NCBI RefSeq assembly: GCF_016583905.1
Contig: NZ_NRRY01000001.1
Location: forward strand, 1 to 64,000
Source: Lamprobacter modestohalophilus
GTDB taxonomy: Bacteria; Pseudomonadota; Gammaproteobacteria; Chromatiales; Chromatiaceae
DNA length: 64,000 nucleotides
Reading direction: 5' to 3'
Under the pieces are notes generated by a model. The model was not told the DNA's origin. It saw nothing but the letters and a program-made list of their open reading frames with translations, and did not search any database. Numbering within the stretch: the stretch's first letter is position 1; every line of letters begins with the position of its first letter. This document shows, one piece after another, positions 37,204 to 45,241 of the stretch. A program made the translations under genes and the position numbers.

Positions 37204-38550
37204 GTGAGCCGTCTTCTAAAAGTTATCCTTCCCGTTCTTATCCTTGCTATCGGCTTTGGCGCCTTTCGATTGCTGGTTGCCACCAAGCCAGAGAAGGCCT
37301 CGCCATCGGTCCAAGAGCGTGTCTGGCGCGTCGCCGTGGAGCCGGTCGAGCTCTTAACCGCGGCGCCGCAGCTTGAGCTCTACGGTCGGGTCGAGACCCC
37401 GGATCTGCTCCGCGCCACCGCGCCGGCCTCGGCCTGGGTGACCGAGGTGCTGGTCCAAGACGGCGACGTTGTCGCTGAAGGCGACGTGCTGCTGCGCCTG
37501 GACGAGCGTGACTTCGAGCCGCGCATTGCCCAGGTCGAGGCCGAGATCGCTGATCTGGAGGCGCAGATCGCTAGCGAGAAGAACCGCTTCGAGACCGATC
37601 GGTTGGCACTGGAGCAAGAGCAGCGACTGCTCAAGCTCGCGCAGGACGCGGTTGAGCGTCAGCAGCGCCTGAAGACGCAACAGGTCGGCGCCGAGCAGGC
37701 GCTGGACGATGCCAAGCGCACCGAGGCGCAACAACAGCTGACGGTGACCAATCGCGAGATGAGCATCGCCGATCATCCGAGCCGCTTGCGCGGTCTCGAG
37801 GCGCGCCTGGCTAGCGCTAAGGCGCGGCTGGCGGAGCTGCGGCTTGAGTTTGAGCGTGCCACCCTGAAAGCCCCCTACGACGGCATCGTGACCGGCGTCG
37901 AGGTGACCGAGGGCGACCAGGTGACAAAGGGAGAGGCCTTGGTGCGCCTCTACGCCACCGAGAGTCTCGAGATTCGGGCGCGCATCCCGGCGCCTTATCA
38001 GGACGAGATGATTGAGGCCGTGAAGCAGGATCTGTCGCTGTCGGCGAGCGCCACGATTGGTGGCGAGTCCTTGCAACTGCGCTTCGATCGCTTGGCCGGA
38101 GAGGCCGATCCGAGCGGCGTTGATGCGCTGTTCAAGCTGGATGGCGATCCGACCCTGTTGCGTTTAGGGCAGCTGCTGACCGTCTCGCTCGAGCGCCCGA
38201 TGCGCGAGGCGGTGGTCGAGGTGCCGTTTCGGGCCGTCTATGGCGGCGGTCGCATCTATCTGGTCGAGGATGGCCGCATGCGCGGCATCGACGTCGAGAG
38301 TCTCGGTACCCGCATCAGCGCGGCCGGCGAAGAGCGGCTGTTGGTTAGGTCCGATCAGCTGGCTGCCGGCGATGCACTGGTGACGACGCACATGCCGAAT
38401 GCGATCGAGGGGCTGCGCGTGGCGATCGTCGGCGCTGAGCCGGCGGGCAGCAGTCGTGAGCCGACACCGACACCGACACCGGCGCCGGGACCGAGTCCGG
38501 AGCCAGATGTCGCTGAAGCCACGTCGGGCGCTCCCGACAGCCCCAACTAA
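37204..38550 (+). CDS. RND efflux periplasmic adaptor (HlyD/AcrA-like)
   Basis: The 448-residue protein has one N-terminal span (about 5-22), then a biotinyl-lipoyl half (ASAWVTEVLVQDGDVVAEGDVLLRLD), a long coiled-coil hairpin (about 110-215), and the second half (LKAPYDGIVTGVEVTEGDQV) with beta-barrel domains. The tail is a Thr-Pro repeat. It links an inner-membrane RND pump to an outer membrane channel. It starts at GTG 37204 with no strong ribosome site. It precedes the RND permease by 12 bp; no TolC-like gene is next to the pair. Confidence 0.88.
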   Translation: MSRLLKVILPVLILAIGFGAFRLLVATKPEKASPSVQERVWRVAVEPVELLTAAPQLELYGRVETPDLLRATAPASAWVTEVLVQDGDVVAEGDVLLRLDERDFEPRIAQVEAEIADLEAQIASEKNRFETDRLALEQEQRLLKLAQDAVERQQRLKTQQVGAEQALDDAKRTEAQQQLTVTNREMSIADHPSRLRGLEARLASAKARLAELRLEFERATLKAPYDGIVTGVEVTEGDQVTKGEALVRLYATESLEIRARIPAPYQDEMIEAVKQDLSLSASATIGGESLQLRFDRLAGEADPSGVDALFKLDGDPTLLRLGQLLTVSLERPMREAVVEVPFRAVYGGGRIYLVEDGRMRGIDVESLGTRISAAGEERLLVRSDQLAAGDALVTTHMPNAIEGLRVAIVGAEPAGSSREPTPTPTPAPGPSPEPDVAEATSGAPDSPN

Positions 38551-38562
38551 CGACCACTACGC

Positions 38563-41500
38563 ATGGATACCGCAAACCTGGATACCAACAGCCCAGACAC
38601 CAAACGCCCGGAGAGCGGCACCAGCCCGGACACCAACAGCTCGGACAGCGCCAGCCGACATCGCACCGATATCATCGGCATCTTTGCCCATCATAAGGTC
38701 GCGGCGAACCTGCTGATGGTGATCATGCTGCTGACCGGCGCCTTCGCGCTGGATCGGCTCAACGTGCAGTTCTTTCCAACCTTCGAGCTCGATATCGTCA
38801 GCGTGCGCGTGGTCTGGTCTGGCGCCAGCGCTGAGGATATCGAAGACGGTATCACCAATCCGCTCGAACAGCGGCTGCGCACGGTCGATGACCTCGACAA
38901 GATGACCTCGACCTCAAGTCAGGGCATCGCATCGATCACGCTCGAGTTCAAGGAAGGGGTTGATCCGCTGCTGGCGCTAGACGAGGTGCGGCGCGCGGTG
39001 GATGAGTTCCGCAACTTCCCGCAGGACGCCGAGAAGCCCCAGGTGGCGCTTGCGAGTCGCTACGAGCAGGTCGCGCGGCTGCTGGTCACCGGGCTTCAGG
39101 ACCCTGGCGAGATGCGCAAGCTGGCGCGTCGCTTCGAGACCGAGCTGCTCGAGCGTGGGCTCGATCAGGTCGAGATCAAAGGTCTGCCTGAGGAAGAGAT
39201 CCGCATCCAGGTCGACAGCGACCAGCTCGAGCAGCTCGGCGTCGGTCTACAGGAGATTGGCCGCAGGGTGGGCGACTTCAGTCTGGATCTGCCAGCTGGC
39301 TCGATCGGGCTCGATGAAGGCTCGCGGGAGCTGCGCAGTCTGGATAAGCGGCGCGAGGCGCTCGGCTTTGAGCAGATCCCGATCCGGGCCGACCAGCAGC
39401 TGCGCGTCGAGCTGGGCGATGTCGCCAAGATCGAGCGCGTTGCCCAAGACCGCTCGGTGTTGGTGTCGGTCGATGGCGAGCCGGCGGTCGAGATCGTGCT
39501 GCAGCGTAGCGATCGCGGTGACACCCTGGAGGCCGCGCGTGCCTTCCGGGAATGGCTCGATGACACCCGACCAACGCTGCCGCCAGGGGTTGAGATCACC
39601 GTCTATGACTCCTCCTGGGAACTTGTGCGCGACCGCATCTGGCTGCTGGTGAGCAACGGTCTCGGTGGCCTGCTGTTGGTGGTCGCGATCCTCTATCTGT
39701 TCCTGACCGGGCGGGTCGCGTTCTGGGTCGCCTGGGGGATTCCGGTCTCCTTTGCCGCGACGCTGTTCATCCTCTACCTGATCGGCGGCAGCATCAATAT
39801 GATCAGCCTGTTCGCGCTGATCATGGCGCTTGGCATCATCGTCGACGATGCCATCGTCGTCGGCGAGGACGCGATGGCCCACTATCAGAAGGGCGAAGAC
39901 CCGTTGCTTGCCGCCGAGGGTGGGGCGCGGCGGATGCTGGCACCGGTCATCGCCTCATCGCTGACCACCATCGCCGCTTTCCTGCCGCTGATCATCGTTG
40001 GTGGCCGCATTGGTAACATCCTTGGTGCGATTCCGATCGTCATCATCTGCGTGATCCTGGCCTCGCTGGTCGAGAGCTTCCTGGTGCTGCCGGGCCACCT
40101 GCGCAACGCCTTCGTGCATACGCACAAGATCAAGCCGAACTCGATCCGCGCCCGGCTGGACCGCGGCTTCGAGTGGTTCCGCGATCGTGCCTTCCGGCCG
40201 CTCGTCATCCTGGCTGTGCGCAACCGCTTCGCGACCGTGGCCGCGGCGATGGCGATGCTGATGCTGGCGATTGGTTTGTTGGCGGGCGGTCGGCTCGGCT
40301 TCGTCTTCTTCCCGACGCCGGAGTCGCAGATCATCAACGCCAATGCGTCCTTTGCCGCCGGCACGCCGCGCGCCCGCGTCGATCAGTTCCTGCTCCACTT
40401 GGAGGAGACGCTGTACCAAACCGAGAAGGAGCTTGAGCAAGGAGAGTTGATCAACGTCGTGTTGGCCTATCACGGCTCCAAGAGCGGCAGTGGACCCGGT
40501 GGCGGCGCCACTGCGGATCAGCTCGGCTCGCTGCAGATCGAGCTGGTCGAGCCGGACTTGCGCAACGTGCGCAATAACCAGCTGATCCGTGCCTGGCGCG
40601 AGCGCATCAAGATGCCGGCTGGTCTGGAGTCATTGAACATCACGGCACGGCGGGTCGGCCCGCCCGGGCGGGATCTCACCATCCGCCTGACCGGGGCCTC
40701 GGCGGATGAGCTGAAGTCGGCGGCCTTGGCGCTCTCGGAGACGATTGCTGGAATCGATGGTGTGCTCGAGGTCGATGACGACATGGCCTATGGACGCGAG
40801 CAGCTCATCTATGCGCTGACGCCGGTCGGCGAGGCCTTGGGGCTGACTGTCGCTGATCTCGGCCGCCAGCTGCGAACCGCCTTCGATGGCCAACTGGTGC
40901 AGATCTTCCAGGATGGCGCGGATGAGGTCGAGGTGCGGGTCACGCTGCCGGCGGCCGAGCGCGGCACCTTGGCCAGCCTCTATCGGCTCAATGTGCGCAC
41001 GCCCGATGGCGACTCAGTGCCGCTGACCGCAGTGGCGCAATGGCGCTCGCGGCAGGGCTTCGAGGTCTTGCGCCATGCGGATGGCAAGCTTGCGGTCGAG
41101 GTGACCGCCGATGTCGATACCAATGTGACCACCGCCGGTGAGGTCACCTCTGGCCTTGAAGAGGGCACCCTAACCCAACTACAGAGCGATTTCGGCGTCA
41201 ATTACTCCTTTGAAGGTCGCTCGGCCGACCAGCGCGACACCCTGACGGATATGCGCAAGGGGCTGATACTCGGTCTGATCCTGATCTATCTGATCCTGGC
41301 CTGGGTGTTCTCGTCCTATGGCTGGCCGCTGGTGGTGATGGCGGTGATCCCGTTCGGTCTCACCGGGGCCATCCTCGGGCACTGGGCGATGGGCATCGAT
41401 CTCACCATCCTGTCGTTGTTCGGGATGTTTGGTCTGTCCGGCATCGTCGTCAACGACTCGATCATCCTGGTCAGCTTCTACAAGCAGTTGCGCGGCGAGG

Positions 41501-41805
41501 GGCTGTCGATCCAGGAGGCGTTGATCGAGGCCGCCTGCCAGCGCCTGCGCGCGGTGCTGCTGACCTCGCTGACCACCATCGCCGGTCTCACACCCCTGCT
41601 GTTCGAGACCTCCTATCAGGCGCAGTTCTTGATCCCGATGGCGACCTCGCTCGCATTTGGGCTCGGCTTCGCAACCTTGCTGGTCCTGCTGGTCATTCCG
41701 TCCTTGTTGTCGATGCATGAGAGCGCGCATGGGCGGTTGCAGCAGTGGTTTGGGCGCGCATCCAGCCTGCCGACGCAACCGCCCGCATCTGTGCAATCGG
41801 GATAG
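38563..41805 (+). CDS. RND efflux permease (AcrB-like)
   Basis: The 1080-residue inner-membrane pump has twelve expected spans, two large periplasmic loops and the proton-relay Asp pair in GIIVDDAIVVGEDAM (about 427-441). Other family marks are LNVQFFPTFELD near the N-terminus and FGLSGIVVNDSIILV in the second half. The first 40 residues are an Asp/Thr/Asn-rich low-complexity leader of imperfect repeats, unusual for the family. The final 90 codons are duplicated, diverged, at 47259-47528. The substrate is unknown. Confidence 0.92.
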   Translation: MDTANLDTNSPDTKRPESGTSPDTNSSDSASRHRTDIIGIFAHHKVAANLLMVIMLLTGAFALDRLNVQFFPTFELDIVSVRVVWSGASAEDIEDGITNPLEQRLRTVDDLDKMTSTSSQGIASITLEFKEGVDPLLALDEVRRAVDEFRNFPQDAEKPQVALASRYEQVARLLVTGLQDPGEMRKLARRFETELLERGLDQVEIKGLPEEEIRIQVDSDQLEQLGVGLQEIGRRVGDFSLDLPAGSIGLDEGSRELRSLDKRREALGFEQIPIRADQQLRVELGDVAKIERVAQDRSVLVSVDGEPAVEIVLQRSDRGDTLEAARAFREWLDDTRPTLPPGVEITVYDSSWELVRDRIWLLVSNGLGGLLLVVAILYLFLTGRVAFWVAWGIPVSFAATLFILYLIGGSINMISLFALIMALGIIVDDAIVVGEDAMAHYQKGEDPLLAAEGGARRMLAPVIASSLTTIAAFLPLIIVGGRIGNILGAIPIVIICVILASLVESFLVLPGHLRNAFVHTHKIKPNSIRARLDRGFEWFRDRAFRPLVILAVRNRFATVAAAMAMLMLAIGLLAGGRLGFVFFPTPESQIINANASFAAGTPRARVDQFLLHLEETLYQTEKELEQGELINVVLAYHGSKSGSGPGGGATADQLGSLQIELVEPDLRNVRNNQLIRAWRERIKMPAGLESLNITARRVGPPGRDLTIRLTGASADELKSAALALSETIAGIDGVLEVDDDMAYGREQLIYALTPVGEALGLTVADLGRQLRTAFDGQLVQIFQDGADEVEVRVTLPAAERGTLASLYRLNVRTPDGDSVPLTAVAQWRSRQGFEVLRHADGKLAVEVTADVDTNVTTAGEVTSGLEEGTLTQLQSDFGVNYSFEGRSADQRDTLTDMRKGLILGLILIYLILAWVFSSYGWPLVVMAVIPFGLTGAILGHWAMGIDLTILSLFGMFGLSGIVVNDSIILVSFYKQLRGEGLSIQEALIEAACQRLRAVLLTSLTTIAGLTPLLFETSYQAQFLIPMATSLAFGLGFATLLVLLVIPSLLSMHESAHGRLQQWFGRASSLPTQPPASVQSG

Positions 41806-41973
41806 AGGGTCGCGCTGGCTCCGGTGCGCTCGGACCAGCGGGCACTTGGGATCGCTGAACCTGTATCGCGGCTTGACGCGAGCACATCCTCGCTCTAGCG
41901 TTTCTCTACGACGACAACGGCTTGATGAGTCAATCGTCGTCAACCGCTCGCTCCACACCCAAGGGGTGCCGAC

Positions 41974-42855
41974 ATGCCTGCTACCGCCAAGGCCTTAGCC
42001 ACCACTGACGATCTTCGGCCCACCGAGGACGAGCTGATGAACGCTGACGGGCGCCGGGTCTCCGAAGCCGAGTACTGGGCCTATTACTACGAATTTCCGG
42101 ATGTGCACTACGAATGGAACAACGGCCGCTTAGAGGAGAAGCCAGTGTCGGACAACCTGACCTACTGGATCTACAACTGGCTCCGCGCGCTGCTCGACGA
42201 GTTCCTCAAGTGGCATCCGATCGCCAAGTGCACGGCGCTTGAGCATGGCTTTCGCCTGGCGCTGTCCGATCGCGTCGTCATTCGCAAACCGGACCTTGCC
42301 GTTGTGCGCAACGACAACCCGGTCCCCTTAGGCGACCTCGACCGCTCCTATCGCGGTGTCTTCGACCTCTGCATCGAGGCCCTGTCCGACAGCAACCGCG
42401 CCGCGCGCGAGCGCGATGAGGTGGAGAAGCGTCGCGACTATGCGCAAGCTGGCGTGCGCGAGTACTACATCGTTCATCACAATCCCGAGCGACTGACCTT
42501 TCTGTCGCGGGGCAGCGATGGCGGCTTCGAGTCAATACTCGGCGCTGACGGCATCGTCCGCTCCCGGACCTTGCCCGGCTTCCAATTCCACAGTCGCGAC
42601 ATGCTCGGGCGCACGCCGTTGGAGGCGCTGCGGCACGACCCCCTCTACCAGGCCTTCGTCTATCCGCAGTGGCAGCAGGAAGAACAGGCCAGGCTGCAAG
42701 AAGAACAGGCCAGACAGCAGGCCGAAGCGGAGCGCGACGCCACCCGCATCGCCGCCATCACCAAGCTGCACGCGCTGGGACTCGACCCGATGCAGATCGC
42801 CGAGGCGCTTGATCTCGACCGGGCTCTGGTTGCTGCCATCCTGGATGCGTGCTGA
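41974..42855 (+). CDS. Uma2-family (DUF820) putative endonuclease
   Basis: The 293-residue protein has a Uma2/DUF820 core of the PD-(D/E)XK fold (VHYEWNNGRLEEKP, IRKPDLAVV, DLCIEALSDSN, YAQAGVREYYIVHH). It ends in a Gln/Glu/Arg-rich coil (about 228-250) and a small helical tail ending ALDLDRALVAAIL. The family is abundant in cyanobacteria and phototrophs; the role is unproven, mobile or defence-linked by inference. It opens the accessory region right after the RND permease. Confidence 0.8.
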   Translation: MPATAKALATTDDLRPTEDELMNADGRRVSEAEYWAYYYEFPDVHYEWNNGRLEEKPVSDNLTYWIYNWLRALLDEFLKWHPIAKCTALEHGFRLALSDRVVIRKPDLAVVRNDNPVPLGDLDRSYRGVFDLCIEALSDSNRAARERDEVEKRRDYAQAGVREYYIVHHNPERLTFLSRGSDGGFESILGADGIVRSRTLPGFQFHSRDMLGRTPLEALRHDPLYQAFVYPQWQQEEQARLQEEQARQQAEAERDATRIAAITKLHALGLDPMQIAEALDLDRALVAAILDAC

Positions 42856-43002
42856 GAGACAATAGATGCTGAATAGATGCTGAATAAAGGCCTTTTGACG
42901 CAACCTCAGCGGCTGGCCGGTCTATTCTTCGGGAATGGCCATAGACTCTACGGTATCGATTGTTCGGTACAGACTTTTCGCCCTATCCGACACGAGGTCT
43001 CG

Positions 43003-43257
43003 ATGTCCCCACTCTTGCAGCGCATCAGCATTGATCCGCAGGTCTGCTTTGGCAAACCTTGCATCGCGGGCACCCGCATCTGGGTGTCCCTGGTCCTGGA
43101 CTGGATGGCGGCGGGGATGACTGAGCGCGAGATCCTTGAGGACTATCCTCAGCTGACCCGAGAGGATCTGCTCGCCGCCATCGCCTACGGCGCCGAAATT
43201 GCCCGCGAGCGGATCATCCCGATCCAAACCCGCATCGAGAACAAGCCCGCGGCGTGA
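43003..43257 (+). CDS. DUF433 antitoxin-like protein
   Basis: The 84-residue protein MSPLLQRISIDPQVCFGKPCIAGTRIWV-type sequence (shown here in part) is a typical DUF433 winged-helix protein, with FGKPCIAGTRI and TREDLLAAIAYGAE. Such proteins are paired with DUF5615 PIN-like toxins. ATG 43003 gives the normal family N-terminus; 42 upstream codons are open but unlike the family. Its stop overlaps the toxin start as GTGA. Confidence 0.88.
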   Translation: MSPLLQRISIDPQVCFGKPCIAGTRIWVSLVLDWMAAGMTEREILEDYPQLTREDLLAAIAYGAEIARERIIPIQTRIENKPAA

Positions 43258-43622
43258 AGCTCAAGCTCGACGAGAACATCGGGACGCGCGGTCAGCGTTT
43301 GCTGACCGAGGCGGGCCATGATGTGTCGACCGTGCTGGAGCAGGCCCTGAGCGGTGCGCCGGACGACGAGCTCTTCCATATTTGCGCGGACGAGGGGCGG
43401 GCGCTGATCACGCTGGACCACGACTTTGCCCAAACACTGCGCTATCCACCCGAGCAATCTGCTGGACTTGTCGTTCTGGAGTTGCCGAAACGCGCCGGGC
43501 CGGAAGCTCTACTGAACCGCGTGCGCGAGTTGATTGCCGCGCTTGAGCAACGTCCGCTCAACCGCGAACTTTGGATCATTGAGCCCGGGCGGATTCGCAT
43601 CCATCAGCGCGACTCAGGCTGA
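43254..43622 (+). CDS. DUF5615 PIN-like toxin candidate
   Basis: The 122-residue protein begins KLKLDENIGTRGQRLL, followed by AGHDVSTV, LITLDHDFAQ and GLVVLEL. Conserved Asp residues at about 5, 40, 58 and 60 match the VapC-like DUF5615 family. With the preceding DUF433 gene it forms a predicted toxin-antitoxin pair. It starts with GTG at 43254 overlapping the partner's stop. Confidence 0.88.
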   Translation: MKLKLDENIGTRGQRLLTEAGHDVSTVLEQALSGAPDDELFHICADEGRALITLDHDFAQTLRYPPEQSAGLVVLELPKRAGPEALLNRVRELIAALEQRPLNRELWIIEPGRIRIHQRDSG

Positions 43623-43632
43623 GTGGGTTAGT

Positions 43633-43825
43633 GTGCACATCGCTCGCGTGCTCGCGCGTCTCGCCAGCGAAGGCCAGACCTTGTTCTCATTGGCTGACTT
43701 GCGGGCGACTCTTCCTGAGCACAGCTTCGGGGCGGTTTCGGGCGGTTGTTATGCGTGCCGAGCGGGAGGGACTGCTCAGGTGGGTGTTTCGCGGCCTCTA
43801 TCGCTACCCGGAAGGCGGTGCATGA
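43633..43825 (+). pseudogene. AbiEi-like winged-helix N-domain, frameshifted
   Basis: One frame reads HIARVLARLASEGQTLFSLA to EHSFGA; the continuation FRAVVMRAEREGLLRWVFRG and YRYPEGG is in another frame. Comparison with copy 2 (56269-56403), which reads through, shows one extra base at about 43733-43735. The domain looks like the N-terminal helix-turn-helix of AbiEi-type antitoxins/regulators, but no long C-terminal part is present. It directly precedes Fic; the TGA is adjacent to the Fic ATG. Confidence 0.6.
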
Positions 43826-44854
43826 ATGACAGGCAAGACCAGCGCTGAGCCGCCATATCGCATCACCTCGGAGATGTTAAACCTGGTCGCTGAGATCAGT
43901 GAGACCCTTGGGCGGCTCAGTGCGCCGATGGATCAGGCCATCGCGCTGCGACTGCGGCGGATCAACCGTATCCGCAGCATCCAAGGTTCGCTGGCCATCG
44001 AAGGCAATACGCTGAGTGAAGCGCAGATCACCGCCATCCTCAATGGTCAGCGGGTCATCGCCCCGCCGCGCGAGATCCTCGAGGTGCGCAACGCGCTGGC
44101 GGCCTATGAGCGCTTCCCTTCCTGGCGACCTGCGGTAGAAGCGGACTTGCTCGACGCGCATCGCGTCTTGATGGCAGGGCTGATCGATGAGGCGGGCGTC
44201 TACCGGCGCGGGGGCGTTGGCGTCATGGCAGGCAATGAAGTGATCCATCTGGCACCCCCAGCGGCTCGGGTACCTGAGCTGACAGCCGAGCTGTTGCGTT
44301 GGTTGGCCGCGACCGATGCTCATCCCCTCATTGCCGGTGCTGTGTTTCACTACGAATTCGAGTTCATCCATCCCTTCGCCGACGGCAACGGGCGCATGGG
44401 AAGTCTTTGGCAGAGCCTGATCCTGACGCGCTGGAATCCGCTGTTTGCTGATCTGCCGGTGGAGAGCCTGGTCTTCGAGCATCAGGGCGAGTATTACCAG
44501 GCACTGCAAGAGAGCACCGAGCAAACCGATTCGGCGCCGTTCATCGTCTTCATGCTGCGGATGATCTTGGCGGCGATGACGGGCGCGACCCCTCAAGTCA
44601 CCCCCCAAGTAACCCCCCAAGTCGGCAAGCTGCTACAGGTCATCCAGGGCGAGATGAGCCGAGAAGGGTTGCAGGCTGCGCTCGGACGACAAGATCGCAA
44701 ATCCTTTCGCGAGCGCTACCTGCAGCCGGCGCTAACCGCCGGCTTGATCGAGATGACGATTCCCGACAAGCCCAAGAGCCGGCTACAGCAGTATCGACTG
44801 ACCAACCGGGGACGCCAGTGGCTACTTGAACAAGGATTCGGCGGCTTGACGTAG
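43826..44854 (+). CDS. Fic-family AMPylase with N-terminal inhibitory motif
   Basis: The 342-residue protein has the Fic core HPFADGNGRMG (His182 to Arg190) and an N-terminal inhibitory helix motif SLAIEGN (Ser55 to Asn61), typical of class II Fic proteins. The C-terminus is a winged helix (about 270-335) after a linker TPQV repeated three times, encoded by a 12-bp tandem repeat. Fic enzymes transfer AMP to target proteins. It may be a toxin self-restrained by its own helix, or a regulator. It overlaps the convergent zinc-ribbon gene by 33 bp. Confidence 0.9.
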   Translation: MTGKTSAEPPYRITSEMLNLVAEISETLGRLSAPMDQAIALRLRRINRIRSIQGSLAIEGNTLSEAQITAILNGQRVIAPPREILEVRNALAAYERFPSWRPAVEADLLDAHRVLMAGLIDEAGVYRRGGVGVMAGNEVIHLAPPAARVPELTAELLRWLAATDAHPLIAGAVFHYEFEFIHPFADGNGRMGSLWQSLILTRWNPLFADLPVESLVFEHQGEYYQALQESTEQTDSAPFIVFMLRMILAAMTGATPQVTPQVTPQVGKLLQVIQGEMSREGLQAALGRQDRKSFRERYLQPALTAGLIEMTIPDKPKSRLQQYRLTNRGRQWLLEQGFGGLT

Positions 44855-45127
44855 GTGGTCTTCATCCTGCGTATTGCTCGAGATAGGGGACGCTGAGGGT
44901 CTCGGTGCGGGATCGAAATGCTCGCAGAAGTTGGCGCGGACCTTATCGGCGATCGACTCGGCCAGCGGCTCGAGGCAATCATTGGGACGCCCGCGCTGAT
45001 AGAGACGACAATTGCGGCACGCGCGCGTCGCCTTGCCGCAGCTCAAGCAGTGATTCTCGCGCCCATAGTCGGCGCGCGTCAGCTCTGTACCACAGTGCCA
45101 GCAATGGCCGATGATGTCGGCTGTCAT
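44822..45127 (-). CDS. Cysteine-rich zinc-ribbon protein, copy 1
   Basis: The 101-residue protein starts MTADIIGHCWHCGTELTR, with pairs CWHC, CLSC and CRNC then a Cys in NDCLEP and FCEHFDP. Eight cysteines (with histidines) suggest two zinc sites. The C-terminus is a short helix (HLRQAAESLF). The ATG has GAGGTG upstream. I know of similar uncharacterised proteins in proteobacteria but no function. It is convergent with and overlaps Fic, and divergent from the TPR gene; the same layout recurs in copy 2. Confidence 0.75.
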   Translation of the reverse strand: MTADIIGHCWHCGTELTRADYGRENHCLSCGKATRACRNCRLYQRGRPNDCLEPLAESIADKVRANFCEHFDPAPRPSASPISSNTQDEDHLRQAAESLFK

Positions 45128-45241
45128 GATCACCTCATATCTGTTGGATGAACGCTCGATGAACGCGATCGGTTGGATGAACGCCGCCGCGTGCCAGCCA
45201 AGTCCAGCCTTGACGCCACTATCAGTCCGTAAAGACACAGC

